In this document: one piece after another, positions 33,910 through 47,608 of the stretch
Numbering within the stretch: the stretch's first letter is position 1
Layout: each line of letters starts with the position of its first letter
From: Hyaloscypha bicolor E
Lineage: Eukaryota; Ascomycota; Leotiomycetes; Helotiales; Hyaloscyphaceae
Direction: 5' to 3'
NCBI RefSeq assembly: GCF_002865645.1
Contig: NW_020194685.1
Span: 1,316,807 to 1,380,806, forward strand
Length of the DNA stretch: 64,000 nt
Notes under the pieces: model-generated
What the model saw: only the letters and a program-made list of their open reading frames with translations
The model's database searches: none
What the model was told of the DNA's origin: nothing
Made by a program: the position numbers and the translations under genes

Positions 33910-36900
33910 CTACAGTACAGGGCGGAGAAAAAGTTCCAAGAAAGCGTAAGCTTGGTCCACATATGCAGCCGGAGTAGCGTTGTTCTCCAGCTTTCCACAA
34001 TCTGCTGCTTGGAGGAGTTCACAAAATGTTTCGAATATTTTGCGAGCTTCGGCTGTATCGTGACTGACACGAAGTAAATTCTCCAGGCTTCGTCCTTCTA
34101 GACATCTTTTCAGGATGTCCCCATCCACGTGCATCATGAGCTTCGGCTCTACGGCCAAATCTAATGGTACAGGATCGTCCTGATACGTGAACTCACACAA
34201 TGATGGTGATCGTATAGCGAGATTGATTAGAAAGCGTAAGAACTGCCACGTTTTGAAATCGAGGAAAGTGTAGTGGCTGAGCACTCCTGTGATGGATAGC
34301 CCAAGTAATTCTGATCGTTTCCTTGGATCTTGAAGTTCAGTACCCATTTTACCCAAGCCGTTGGTATTTGAATTGATGCCCTTCGATATACGAACGTCAT
34401 CCCAGACGGGACGGCAATCTGCAGCACGAAACCTCAGCACCGAATACGAGAGCTCTGCTTCGAAAAGTGTTACCAGAGTATCGGCTTTGGTGTGATAAGC
34501 AGGCCACAGTCCGACTATCGAGCAAAGTTTGTCCGAAACTAGATGTACTGGACGATTTGCTAAAGGTAGAGACACCATGGCGTGATGTAAACTCGCTCGA
34601 GAAAGTGGGTCACCGTGTGTCCGAACAATCTGAAAATCTCCTGATGTAGCGACTAAACGGAGCACTTCGAGCGAATGAGCTTTAGTTAGAGCATAAATGG
34701 CACCGTTGTTGTAGGAAAGATCAATGGCGGGAGACGGAAGTTGATGCTGAGCAGCGCGTTTGAACCTCTTTTCCCCCAGGTCGAGGACATCACAAAACAA
34801 GTTCTCGCCAGCACACCACAATAAACCATCAGCGAAACCAGTTACAGAATACACTGGCTCAGCACATTTGAACTTATGGCGTGTGTAATAGGAGATCTTC
34901 GACCTTGTATGGTGGCTATTTTCGACTTCGCGGTGTGAAAGGCCTGCACGTAGAAGATCATCTCGAACTCGTTCTTGGTCAGCAACCGATATGATCAGAA
35001 GACGCCCAGTATCCGTCGACACGATGATAAAGTTCCATGTCTTGCCGTCTTTAGTGTAAGGCCACTCAAACATCCGGAAGACTCTTTCATTAGTGTTGCC
35101 GAGGCCGGAAACAAATTCCACACATTCCTTGGACTTCTGATCAACCGGCTGTGACAGGTCTTCTCCCGTATCAGGATCGATAAAAAGGAGGGTGGATCCT
35201 CCTTTTATGGACGCTGCGACAATGAGAACTTCCAAAGTGTGAGAGTATAGCAACCGTGTTGGGGTCCCTTTAATCGATATTTGGCGCGGTACGGCTTTGG
35301 GCTGAGTGCTTAGCTCTGCTAGCAATAGCTGAGAGCCTGCAATGAGAAGAAGATTGCTGTCCGCACTGCTGAGACCATTCGGTGGCAGTCTGGCGATTGA
35401 GGTTATTTTTGGCTGTTGAAGATCAGGCTTCAAAGCATCAGTTAACCAGACTTGGTTGATACCGAGACTGCGTAGACACCGTTCGGAGCTAGTTGCAGAT
35501 GCTTCGGGCGTATTTATTGTCAATGCGCAAACCTTCGAGTCACAGCTCACAAAGAACAGGTCCCCAGAATGTGAGTATTCATCTTTGCACAGTATAGCGG
35601 TTGTAGCCCCGATACAGTCGCACCTGGAGAGAATGATTTCAAGGGTGCTTCCACATATCTCCAGCGTCAGGACCCTTCCGTTCCGGGTCCCGCAGAGTAA
35701 TAGGAAGTTTCCGGACGGAAGTGATGCTGTTGCCATGCTAACGATCGATTCCAGAGGGATTTCTTCATCACCAAAAGAGTAAGGAATTCTCAAAATCCGT
35801 TGACCTGCGGTGTGGATCGAATGAAAAGACAAGATTATCGACTCTTCATCCAATCCGGCAATGACAACGAAAGGACCTGCCTCTACCTGGCCGATGGTTA
35901 AGCTTGTTACCTGACAGGAAATCTTTGTAACTGTGCGAATACTGCTTCGTGCCGGAGATGTCGAACTATCATCAATTTGCATAATATCATGTGTCGGAAT
36001 TTCAGGACATAAAACTTGGACGTAAGTGCAACCTCCACGAGAAACGGTGTATATGACAACATCTTCACCAATAGCAGCGTCGTGGATCATCGGATCAAGG
36101 CCCGAGGGAACGTCCAGTCTTGACTCAAAATGTAGAAGCTCTTCCAATTCATACACATGGCTCGAGTCGAGTTAGCCTAAGCCGTTCTCACAGACAAATT
36201 TAGAGGGTTCAGTGGGATTCTTACCACTGAGTGCCATATATCACAACTATCGACTGTTCTGTGACTTGAATCGTGTATTGCTCTTGCGTAGCTGCAGCGA
36301 TTGTTCGAAATCGTAGGTCTAGGCGCGTTGATGTCACATCAAGTTCCATTATATCTGACGCATCGCTTGAAAGCAAGAGGGCTGCTGAGTGATCCCCCAA
36401 AGAGAGCAGAAATATCGAGCCACTCTCCTCTTCGAGTTCATTCGAATCTTGAGGAAGCACCCAAGACTGCAAGATTGGAATTTCGTAATCCATCTCGAGC
36501 CCCAATTTGCCTTCAATGCCGTATCTGAACTCGACAATAGAACTCTTTATGCCTTTACCGACACAAGCAAATAGTCGATCTGGTTTGGTAGGTGCATTTT
36601 CATCGTTTCGGACTTCATCGTTCGCAAGGTATTTCTTCCCTTTATCATAGGACATGATGGCCAAGTCATGTGCCGGCGACCAATTCGGAATTGGTTGAGT
36701 CAATGTAGGTATTTTCCTTGCCTCGTTCTAAGGATCACGTGGTTAGAAACATTAACATCGAAAAAAAGTCATCGGGAGGCGAAAAGAGTAGAAAATGGCT
36801 TGCTCACCAAATATGTCCCACTTGGACACGAGTCGCCCCCTGTAACAAGAAGATCACCACTCTTATTGTGTTGAGTTTCAAAGTCGAGGCAAGCTAGTGC

Positions 36901-38383
36901 AGTTCCACAATTGGCTCCAAATTCGCCAATATTGTTGTCCGCCTTGACAAATTCGTCTTCTGTTGAGTCAATCTCCAGAAATTTGATCAGACCGTCCTCT
37001 CGGGCGATGTATATATCGTCCCGAACTCTTGCATATCCCGGCAAACGCGGCGGTCGGGCCCATGCAGTCCACAACGGTCTCCCAGATCCATGGTGAAGCT
37101 CAGTAGGCACATCGATCCTATTGTTGAAATCTATGAAAGTTGGTGAACCTTGAAGGATACCCTGACAGACGGCCATTGAATCTTCGCAGACGAGAATGAA
37201 AGACGATTTCAAGGTCAATGGAATGAGCAAGAGCGGCATCTGTCGGGACTGCTCCAGTAAGTGGCCCTTGTTGCTATGTGCGTGGATCTGCTTGAGATCG
37301 CTGCCTGTTTCCCACTCGTATAGTAGCATTCGAGTCTTTCCCTTAATGACGACTAGCACTAGCAGGATGGTGTGACCTTCATCATCAGGTGATGGATAAA
37401 GAAACTCCATCTTTTGAATGAGTCCATTCAAAGACATGATCGACTCGGATTCGACATGGCGTAGCTCTGGTCCCATAGGAGACTGCTCTTTCAGTTGGTC
37501 CCTTGAATGTAATGCATAGATCGTTAAGAGACGCTCAGAACAGCCTATGGCCATGTACCGAGAACTTGGGTCAACAGCAAGATGTATGCCTGGCTGTAGG
37601 GTGAGCATCGGTTTTGTTACCCGGTGACGACTGGAAATAAACGCCAGTTTCCCATTTTCCAGTTGATGAAGCCTTAAAAACACGGAATCGCCAGTGTGCA
37701 GTTGTAGCAGAAGGAACTGAGGCGGCAGGGCCGACCTGCCGAGAGGCTGAGCTTTCGACTGAGCTTCGCCGTTGTCCATAGAGACGTCGTCATCCTCGTC
37801 CTTCACTTGCGTAGCTTCAAGCTTCATGTCCTCTTCGTATGCCTTGACCGATCCAACAACACGTGCATTTCGAATACGAGCACCGAAATTCTCCTTTCGG
37901 AGCACATCCCAGAGGTGTCCATCAGGTCGCAACTCCTTGATCTGGACAAACTCGTCCTGTGACAATCAGCATTTTGAGGTCAAGAGAAACAATTGATCCA
38001 TCAAAATAACATGGCCCTCTTTCGGGTACACTATTATAACTTCATGTAAACCACCAGCTAACTTTATTAGGATTGTGCCATGTATTAGAAACGAACGATG
38101 AAGTTCTGAGCAGCATCGATGATCAAATGGAAAGTAATCTTACCCCAATGAAGGCTACATGCTGTGTCTCGAGGTCCTTGAGCTTGACGGGCAGAATCCA
38201 GTGGACCAAGGGGCTACGTATGACAGTTTGAGTCAGGATCCCAATGGTGGGAGCTGACTCGACTTCCATAAACGTTGTAGTAGCTTCTTTATCCTTTTGG
38301 TCATAATGCCTAAGGACGGTGTCAACATCAAGAGTCCGGGTGGTCCACTCGCCGTTCACGAGAGTGCTGGTCTCGAAGGCCAT
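33910..38383 (-). CDS. MMS1/DDB1/CPSF-A-type beta-propeller protein
   Basis: Four exons: 38383..38144, 37956..36808, 36727..36225 and 36160..33910. They encode 1380 aa. Introns are 187, 80 and 64 nt, with donors GTAAGA, GTGAGC and GTAAGA. The frame is kept at FIG|DEFVQIKEL, SGTYL|NEARKIPTL and TQ|CHVYELEELLHFE. The protein belongs to the large propeller family of DDB1, CPSF160 and SF3b130, with an MMS1_N-like first half; fungal members are often labelled thermotolerance protein or MMS1_N domain protein. Visible motifs are sparse, as usual in this family: repeated beta-strand blades, LAVDPSSRYMAIGCSE, and RPLWTAWARPPRLPGY. Such proteins scaffold cullin ligases or RNA-processing complexes, so a nuclear adaptor role is an inference. 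The exact orthology (Mms1 or another paralogue) is not settled. It looks intact. Confidence 0.8.
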
Positions 38384-39009
38384 TTTGGCAAGCCAGATTT
38401 ACCGTGATGCCATCCAATCGAGAGAGGGTTTTCCACTCTGTCGGGTACAAGGGGTGACACGGGCAGACGTGATCGACCCTTCTGAACCGAACTCCTGGGC
38501 CCCAGATGCTCTAGGCCGACGGGTTGAGGTACACTTGCAAAACGATCCAGTAAAGTTGCCTCTCAGTGAAGTGAAGTAAGGGAGTCGCTGCAGACCGCGT
38601 GGCAAGAGTCCAGCCTTGCTTGACGGTGGTCGATAAATTCTCCTAGCCTTGGGCGGCAAGGCTGTCGAGCTAGGCGGTGGCGGCAGCTACAACAGACAAA
38701 GAACGGTGCGAATAGCCTCAGAAAGCACTTGTTCTCCGCACGTGTGCTGGGAGCTGGGAGCCGCTCATGAGAAGATCATGGCAGACTGTCAGCATTCGAG
38801 AATGCGGCGTTGGTTGCGGACTTGACTGATCATTTTACTCTTTCCACATGGATGATGGATTCAGAGCAGGCTGCATGCGCGCTAAAAATCGCTTGGAAGA
38901 AGACACCTGCTGTCCACGAGCTGTCTCCTTCCACCCCGGAAGCCACGACCACGCCGGCCTTTTCCCTATCGAACGGCGATGAGAAGCGCATCGATGGACT
39001 GTCCAAGAA
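38384..39009. other. Divergent promoter region with upstream ATGs
   Basis: About 626 bp lie between the divergent propeller-protein and RabGAP genes. Upstream ATGs at 38848, 38852 and 38855 precede the RabGAP start. The 38848 frame closes before 39010, while the 38852 frame runs 80 codons and overlaps the coding region. Confidence 0.6.
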
Positions 39010-40348
39010 ATGGAGCCCAATGGAAGAGTCGTTGAAGAAACTGAGAAGCCGGAAGACCTCCCGAGCGACCCTGACGCCTCGTCTCCGCCCCTGAGATCGA
39101 AGGAGAGCAATGCGAAGGTCGCGAGCATCCTGGACGCCTGCAAATGGAAGGATATCTCGATTTTGAGGACGCTGGCAACTTCTGAAGGCGGGCTGGTCTC
39201 GGACGAGGTTCGACGGCAGGCATGTCAGTGTTACAGTGGGAGCGTTCTGTTCGAAACTGACCTTCAATAACAGGGCCGCTGCTCCTGGGCTATATCGATC
39301 ATTATAGCGAGGAAAAAGAGTTCCTCAAGGACTGGAGAATGCTCCCAAAGCATCGCGACGAGGACCAAGTGCGGCTGGATGTTGACAGGTCCTTTATATA
39401 CTATCCTAATGGTGCGTCATGACCACTATATGGTCACATATCACATGAAGCTGATACTTTCGCACAGACCAGTCCTCTGAGGACCTCGACCGACGCAAAG
39501 AAGAGCTTTCCAACCTGATTACAGAAGTTCTACGGAGCCAACCATACTTGTGCTACTTCCAAGGGTACCATGATATTTGCCAGGTATTCCTACTGGTCCT
39601 CGAACCACGAAGTCGTGCAGCTGCTGTGGCACGGCTCTCAACACTGCGAATAAGAGATTTTATGCTTCCTACACTCGCACCCGCGTTGGCTCAATTACGT
39701 CTGATACCGGTAATATTGGATGCGGTTGATCCGAAACTCTGCGCGCATCTGTCTCTGACCCAACCGTTCTTTGCGCTCTCTGGAACCCTCACCATGTACG
39801 CCCACGACATCCAAGAGTACGGTGAAATCGCAAGGTTGTTTGATGTTTTGCTTGCACGCGAGGCTGTCTTCTCTGTGTATATGTTTGCACAAATCGTGCT
39901 TCAACGCTCCGATGAGCTCTTCGAAACACCAGCAGACGAACCAGAGATGCTTCACTCGATCTTATCAAAGCTGCCCAAGCCACTGGATATTGAGAAATTG
40001 ATTGCAAGTACCGTGTATCTTTTTGAGAAACACCCGCCGGAGCGGTTGAGGACATGGCGGTCTATATCGTCGTCCAGCGTCTTGAAGACCGCTCGTTGGC
40101 CGGAACAAACCAAGGATCAATCGCTAGAAGAGGGAGAAATGTATTTTAAGAAGCAGGTGAAAGAGCTGCAATGGGCAGAGCAACGCGAGAGGGTCTTGAA
40201 GGTGGTATGGAAATACAAAAGACCTGCTGGCACGATCGGCGTCGCTGTACTTGTAGGAGTATTATCTTTCTACTTGCGGAGAGGTTCGGGACCATCTGGC
40301 TTGTTTGGGGCGTTTTGGAGACAATGGACAGGATACAAGGGACATTAA
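39010..40348 (+). CDS. gyp8: TBC-domain RabGAP (Gyp8/TBC1D20 type)
   Basis: Three exons, 39010..39223, 39274..39411 and 39468..40348, encode 410 aa with 50- and 56-nt introns. The first splice creates the TBC-defining AWPLLLG (residues 71-77). The arginine finger lies in DVDRSF (R110) and the glutamine finger in YFQGYHD (Q149), so both catalytic residues are present. After the TBC domain, a hydrophobic segment (GTIGVAVLVGVLSFYL, about residues 372-388) near the C-terminus is a tail anchor, as in TBC1D20 and Gyp8. Those act at the ER/early secretory pathway on Rab1/Ypt1-class GTPases (family knowledge). The start at 39010 is chosen because it is the first ATG in the TBC frame after an in-frame stop. 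An overlapping upstream frame makes the N-terminus the least certain part. Confidence 0.88.
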
Positions 40349-40427
40349 GAGATACCATTTGCATTCGTGGACCGCAAGGTTCTAAGATAGATCCGATTCT
40401 ATAGTTGTACAACAAGTCACACCACCG

Positions 40428-42565
40428 TTATGAGCCCTCAAACGCTTTTTTCAGACCTTCAAAATGGTCCTGCTGTTCTGAGGCTAGCTTTCCCTCAAGG
40501 TCTCCAATAATAGTGAGAATCAATGAATAGTTGTTGTAGAGGAACCTCTCCCGCTTCCTCGACTCCCCAATACTCTTGCTCGACCTAGTGAGGAATGCTT
40601 CGATCTCACTGCGCAGTCTGATCAAGCTTGCGGAGACAGGTTCATCATCACCTGCCTCTGTGCTCAAGGTAAGGATGCCCTGCATGAACTGTCCGAAACG
40701 CTGTGTCATGAAATGAGGCGCGGCTGATTGCTTCGCCTGCTCGGATGCCGATTGCTTTCGGGTGGAGATGGCATTTGTAACTGTCCGGACCGATTCGCAA
40801 TGTTGGTCCATGATAACTTGGAACCGAGGCCAGAGGAGCATGCCGGTCCCATTTATATAGCCGTCCACTGCAGGTATCTTCCGGCGTTGAAGCTCGAAAG
40901 CAAAGTGTTGGTTAAGCCTCACACATAACAGGAGGCCTAAAGAGTCGAAGGTCTCATGGACAAGGGATTTGGTGAGACTTTGGCCAAGAGCAAACGTCGG
41001 CTCGAATATATAGTTGAAATGTCGTGAGATGGCCGCAAACGATAGTGCTGGCGAGAAGAAGGAGGTGAGAAAAGAGTATTCGGCCGAGGCATTATCAACG
41101 AGGGCCAGGTTGAAGTTCCGAAAAGGAAACTCGAGGTAATGAGTAGCCTTGTCTTCCTCTGCGAGGAATGAGGGCAGTGCTGTTTGATTTGACGTCTTCA
41201 AAAGATCGATTCGACGACCTAAATTGAATGCATCATGGGGTGGACCTGAGGACTTCGTGCCAGCTAAGAGATTCGTCTTCCGGTTGCCATCATCTCCACC
41301 AAGAACGTCATGCCTATCAATGACATGAAGCTTAATTTTTTCAAGCGCTTTCTGATAACGAGTAAACTGGTTCAGGAAATACCACCGCATGGTATTCATG
41401 TAGGCCTGACCGATCTCCTCAGCTAGTTGTGAGTGGTGCTTATGCAAAAATTCATACAGGTCTTTGTATCGAATGAAATGTTGCTGTTGTATAATCTGAG
41501 CGTTGATGTTTGGAGACCTCAGCGCCTTGATTTGGGCTACAAGAAAATCCCGAATTCGTTCAAGAGCCTAGTCCAAAAATCAGCACTTTCTTTCGACGGT
41601 ATCCATGTATCTTACCTTATTGACGAGATTCTCTAATAATGGCTTCAAGTCTCTGACGCCCTTGATGTTGCGTTGCTCCTTCGATTTGATGTCAATAGCT
41701 TTAGACCGCTTCTCAACCTCAGCCAAAGCCCTGACCCAGGCTTCATCGATTACACCCTCCACTATTTTCCTCACAACGGTAGGTGAGACACTGATCTCTT
41801 CAACGATCGGGCCCAGACCACTTTCCACTAATTTCCGATTCTCCAATCGTACACTCAAAGCGGTGGACCGCGCTTGTAAGGTTTCTATCTCTGCGGAGAC
41901 TGTGGCAAGGTCATTCTGGAAGCTCGCTAAGTTGCTTTCAACTGAGCTCAGCACATCATCGCAGGCACGTATCGATCGATGAAGATCTTCGAACTTCGCT
42001 TTATCTCGCTCGACTGTTAAGCAGGGTTAGCGGAGTCTTGCGAAGCCGACTTGCACAACCTACACTCTTCGATCGTCTGTGTTGCATACGCGTGCCCCTT
42101 CTTGGCAGATAAAGACTTCCTCGAAACAAATTCCCGTAGACTCAAATCTTCAAAGTCCAATTCAAGCTCCAACTCATCTTTAGCCACATTGCCCCCATTT
42201 GTATGTGGTTTCGCGATAGCCCCTTTTCCTTCAGTCCCTAGAAGCTTTGCCAACACATCTAATGGATCCGGCGCATCAGTCACTGTCACCGACTGCTTGA
42301 GTCCTGATCCATTGGGTCGCCGAGACGAAGCTAATAAGGATGTCGTAGAATCATTTGAGTGTAGAGAAAGGGAGGATGATCGTGGGCTGAAACCGGGTCT
42401 TTGAGCCGCAGCAGCGGGCCCTAAGTGACTAGGTCTTCGAGCAGCTGGAGAGTAAGACCTATTCGCGGGTAGAGGGGGGGAGGCAGAGGGAGTTGCTGCG
42501 GGCGTCGAGTGTCCTGACAATCGGTCGAGCCACATTGCCTCGTCGTTGTGGCATTTAGAATCCAA
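40428..42565 (-). CDS. vps52: Vps52, GARP complex subunit
   Basis: Three exons, 42565..42064, 42013..41616 and 41567..40428, encode 679 aa; introns are 50 and 48 nt. The first splice restores YATQTIEEFERDKAKFEDLH and the second LVNK|ALERIRDFLVAQIKALR. Residues 1-110 are Ser/Pro/Ala-rich and disordered. They are followed by the Vps52/Sac2 helical bundle (ACDDVLSSVESNLASFQND, LHKHHSQLAEEIGQAYMNTM, MRWYFLNQFTRYQKALEKI), ending QQDHFEGLKKAFEGS. Vps52 assembles with Vps51, 53 and 54 into the GARP tether that captures endosome-derived vesicles at the trans-Golgi (family knowledge). It is convergent with the RabGAP gene, with only 79 bp between stop codons, and divergent from eIF5A. Confidence 0.94.
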
Positions 42566-42928
42566 CTGGGGAATTACAGTAGGGTGTGCTACCGGATTCT
42601 CAGAGTCATGATCATAAATATGGGCGAAAATACGTTAGGCCGCGTGGGTCAATGTACGAGAACTTTGAGAATACTGAGGACTCTTCAGACAATACATGAA
42701 GGGTCAGCCTCATGTTGAACGGCCCGCAATTCAGTCCAACCAATCAGGCTGAACCTTTAGAGGCCGCTAACGCGAGGTTAACTTGTCAAATCCCACACGA
42801 TTTTCCTGCAACCTCCTGGAATTCTCCAACCCACCACAATCTACCCGGTCCTCTCTTTGGTCTTTTCGACTTCACCACAGGCGCAGCCCTCTCCTCTGCC
42901 CAATCCTTACATTACGAACGCAGTCAAG
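42566..42928. other. Divergent promoter of vps52 and eIF5A
   Basis: This 363-bp shared upstream region has C/T-rich tracts just before the eIF5A ATG, typical of highly expressed fungal genes. No gene lies inside. Confidence 0.65.
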
Positions 42929-43659
42929 ATGGCGGATGATGCCCAGGTAATTATTTGTCCAGAGATATAAACCCCGCACACGCCCCGCCTCCGGTTGGGC
43001 GCATACTCGAAGTTCTCGACTTCAGTTACCTTCGACAGCATTTTTAGAATAATACAAACTAATCATTCGTATAGCATGAGCACACCTTCGAGTCCGCCGA
43101 TGCCGGCGCCTCTGCTACCTTCCCCATGCAATGCTCTGCCTTGAGGAAGAACGGCTTCGTTGTGATTAAGAACCGTCCTTGCAAGATCGTCGACATGTCT
43201 ACCTCCAAGACTGGCAAGCACGGCCACGCCAAGGTCCATCTTGTCGCCATCGACATCTTCACTGGCAAGAAGCTCGAAGAACTTTGCCCCTCCACTCATA
43301 ATATGGATGTCCCTAACGTCACCCGCAAGGAATACCAGTTGGTAAGCTCATTGAAGGCGAAGGCACTGGGATTCTGCTAACGTAATACCCCTCCAGCTCG
43401 ATGTCTCGGATGATGGTTTCCTCTCTTTGATGGCTGATGATGGTGAGACCAAGGATGATGTTAAGGTCCCCGAGGGTGAGGTTGGCGAGAAGATTGATAA
43501 GCTTTTCACTACTGAGGAGAAGGACACCAGTGAGTTTCCACTTTGCCACACAATGGCTGATGGTTTTGCTAACCCGTATCCTCTCTTCTAGATGTTATTG
43601 TTCTCACGGCTATGGGCGAGCAGGCTGCTATCGAAGCCAAGGAGGCTCCGCGCGGTTAA
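42929..43659 (+). CDS. Translation factor eIF5A
   Basis: Four exons, 42929..42946, 43075..43341, 43397..43529 and 43592..43659, encode 161 aa. Exon 1 holds only MADDAQ, followed by a 128-nt intron; the others are 55 and 62 nt. The hypusination loop [14 protein letters not shown] is intact, with the modified lysine at K54 (equivalent to yeast K51). [17 protein letters not shown] and the C-terminal OB fold ([20 protein letters not shown]) are canonical. eIF5A relieves ribosome stalling and aids elongation and termination in the cytosol after modification by deoxyhypusine synthase and hydroxylase (family knowledge). Nothing is missing. Confidence 0.97.
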
Positions 43660-44280
43660 ATTTCTTGAAGCCAAACCTACAGCATCGACCTTGTTGTCAG
43701 CACCGGCAAACCTTCTTCGTCTGCAGGCCCAATTTGCTTGGAGGGTGATCTTTTACGGTGGATTCTTGGAGCGTTGGGACACCTGCATTCTAATGGTCGT
43801 TGCGTGGGCACCTATCTGGACAAATGATATCACTGGTTACGTCTTCCTGGCTTTGCGAGCAACATCTTCCTTTTGTTACACTCGATCCTACCTATCACAC
43901 TTGGCCGGCGTAGTCAAAAAGTGGACGCTCGGAGCGTGGGCGACATCATCTTGTAGAAATCGATGGTTTCTGATACTAACTGACCTCGCCTTTTCATGTG
44001 AAAACTGTTGTAATTCCGTTCATAACTTGTGACTCCAATAGTTTCAGCATCTACAAACCAAATTGTAACATCTGCATATTTTGAATCCCTTCCTGTTCGA
44101 GGATGAAGATTGCCATGCTGGCCCGACTTTCTACCGCCTTTCCCGGAGGCATCTCCAGATATAGTAAAGCCGACGAACCAGCACCAGCAATACCAAACTT
44201 CGCATCCACAAACATGACTCACAGCGAAACCTTGACCTCGATGTATGAGCCTCGAAATTAGGCCTAGATCTACCCGACAG
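43660..44280. other. Intergenic between eIF5A and rrn7
   Basis: No gene in 621 bp. A plus-strand frame (43592..44032) extends out of eIF5A exon 4 in another frame and is a shadow. The right end is the rrn7 promoter. Confidence 0.65.
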
Positions 44281-46150
44281 ATGTCTTCACACGTAGAGTA
44301 CCAGAAATTTCGGCGCGGGGAATCCTGCACCGAGGAAGGTTGCCGGGCGCGGAAATTCTACATCGAGGACGGGAAGAAATTCTGCCAGAGAGGCCACGAG
44401 CAAGCCGTTCGTCCTCACACTTTCTCTTCTAAATAACAGCAAACCCTAACGAAAGTAGGGATTCACACAAACTCAGCAAGATGAAGATGATTGGAATGCT
44501 CAAGGCAAGAAAACGCGAAGGGCGCGCGAGCAGAGAGAGCGTGTTGAGACGGTGTTGAGTGGGGGCGAGGCACGTGTGCTGTTTTTGGAGTGCTATCAGT
44601 TGATTCTGTGGAAGCAGTGTCACTGGTTGGTTAATGTGAAAGGCTTCCCTCGAGAGTTGGAGACGGTCATGAGGGATTTGTGGGGCTTGAGGATGGGCAT
44701 TATCCAGAAGGTGGGGGATGAGCGGGATGGATATGGCTCAGGAACGGGCACGATGATGTTCAGTTCTGCGAGTGAAGGGGAGAGCCTGGATTCTGATGCC
44801 ACCGGGGGAAAGAGCTTGGGATCGAGGAGGAGTAGGAAAAGCGTGGCGGCAGAGGAAAGGCTTCCACGACTGATTGAGACATTGGGACTTTGCTACCTTG
44901 GAACCCTGCTTTTGAGATTACCCACAAGCCTGGGTGAGTTTTACAAATGGGCAGCCCACGAGGAATTAGTTTATACACGAGCTGTAAGTATATGCTAGGA
45001 TGTGTGTTGGTTGAAGCCCAGTTACTAAATTTGTCACCAGATCAAAGAAGTCCCAAAAGAGATGCGATCCAAGCTACCCGGTCACTTCTTCTCAGCTCTT
45101 GAAATTAGAGCTCCATTGAAGGGAGGAACTCTTTACAGTGCAGCTTTAGATCTGGTTGAGTTCTACAACCTCCATTTTGAGATGGTCTTCCCACCATTGA
45201 ATTATCCCTTGCTCATATTCAAGCACATAAGAGATCTTGGACTTCCAGGTAGGTTTCTGGACTACAGTATCATGACGAGTGCTGAATAAAACAGTTGAGA
45301 TCTATCCAGCTGTTCGCCGCCTAGCTACTTTACTCGAGCTGGATTTCTCGTTTCCGATATTGCACAAGAAAACTTACAGAGTTTCTGGTTATCCCGAAAT
45401 ACAGTTGATGAGCCTGATTGTCATTGCGACAAAGCTCAGCCACCCATTTGATGACATTAAGCGGGTCCCTTATAGTGAGACCGATCCCACGACGGTCAAA
45501 GTAGATTGGGCAAAATGGAGGAAAATAATGGCAGAAGCTCCGACCAAGGGTTTGAGAAGAGGCGAGGAGATTAAGATCACGGACGCAGACGTCATGAAAA
45601 TGAGTGGGAAACAGATGGATGATTATTTGGACTGGTATCAGCGAACGTGGATTGATGATCGGAATCCGGAGAGTATGTTTCTTGATATTCCTATTTTGAA
45701 CTGGATTACTAAACGTCCTTAGTTGCTGAGCAAATTCTCGAGCTGTTCTCACTTTCAGATCTACCTCCCTCACTGGCACAAGATTCGGATTATGAGCAAC
45801 GTGTGGAACACTTGAAGGAGGTCCAGAGAAATTTGACTCTTCAGAATTGGAAGCCTGTTAAATTTGGTGAGGGTGATGAGATCCGGAGGCCAGGTGAGCT
45901 TTACAAACGTTATCGACGGGTCGAGGAGCTTCACGAAAACGCTAAGGAGTTTCACGAGCTTGCTGGTGGGAGTTTTCCTTTCATATTCGAAAGCAAAAGC
46001 TAATTGTGGATAGCATTAATTGCGGGAATCTCGCTGAAAATGCTGGTTCAAGGGGTATTTCAGTTTGAAGTTCAGCTAGACAATTGGCTTTTGGCGGAAA
46101 GGAAGAAACGCTTGATGGAGGAGGAGCAAAGGCTTGCGCTAGGGAGTTGA
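44281..46150 (+). CDS. rrn7: Rrn7, RNA polymerase I core factor subunit
   Basis: Six exons: 44281..44406, 44459..44983, 45041..45248, 45295..45672, 45723..45965 and 46014..46150. They encode 538 aa, with introns of 46-57 nt. The N-terminal zinc ribbon reads C16-x4-C21-x13-C35-x3-H39 in the block CTEEGCRARKFYIEDGKKFC. The TFIIB-like cyclin-fold region follows, with VLFLECYQLILWKQCHWLV, LGLCYLGTLLLRLP and EIQLMSLIVIATKLSHPFDD. The last splice sites were chosen because they join AEQILELF, and then LIAGISLKMLV, in frame; the C-terminus is Lys/Glu-rich. Rrn7/TAF1B belongs to the core factor that recruits Pol I to rDNA promoters in the nucleolus (family knowledge). The exon 1-2 junction (GHEQA|GFTQTQQDEDDW) is the weakest of the five. 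Confidence 0.9.
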
Positions 46151-46489
46151 TGATTCATATCGAGCATATCGAAAGTACCCTTGAATCGGAGGTCGGCATC
46201 GGTAGTGTTCTGTTTTCGGTGTTCAGGAAGATACCCAGAGGTGAGGAAAACTTTGATTTTCCAGTATTCAATTAAGAAATCCCATTATAAATCGTCGATT
46301 CATCACTTCATTTTACGTAGAATTCGATGTGAGACAATAGAAATATTAGAACATATTTCGAGGTAAGCAGAGGTCGATCACGTGGATACACTTAAAACTC
46401 GCTTACCAGTCCGCACAAAGATACCGCCGCGATTTTCAACTTCAACCTCGAATCAACGACACCACGACAACGACGTAGAAACCGCAATC
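46151..46489. promoter_or_regulatory. Ubiquitin-L40 promoter with CACGTG element
   Basis: This 339-bp stretch lies between rrn7 and the ubiquitin-L40 gene. The palindromic hexamer CACGTG (46379..46384, in context ATCACGTGGA) is a Cbf1/bHLH-type site. A link to ribosomal-protein gene control is an inference. The tract just before the start is C/A-rich. No other gene is seen. Confidence 0.45.
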
Positions 46490-47200
<711 letters not shown>

Positions 47201-47608
47201 ATGGTTCGCTCATTTGGCGTTTGGGTTGGGTCGAGAGATGGAGGGGACAGTCAGAGGAAGGTTTCTTTGCATGGCTGGCTGGTTGTATTTGTCACAATAG
47301 CATGAGCAGCAATGGGAAGATGAAGACCATCTTCGATGACTTGTGTGATACTGGTTGTCTCAACACGTGAGCGTTCACTGGATGTTGTTGGTCCGCTCGA
47401 AACCTCTAAGCTATGCCCTTCGTGAAGGTTCGTTCCGTCTACAACTTCGAGTGGAATTGCTCAATGGAGCAGGGTTATTAGGTCTTCTAAACGCTCCCAG
47501 GCAGGACGGTTTCAAGCGGGAGTTGACGATAAGGTCCAAGGAGTGGTATCACAGCTTCTCATCCTTCCATTCTATAATGCCAGAGCTGAAGATAACGTTT
47601 TGATTCTC
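47201..47608. other. 3' region of ubiquitin-L40
   Basis: About 408 bp with no clear gene. A plus-strand frame of 71 codons runs through the end of L40 in another phase. Confidence 0.6.
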
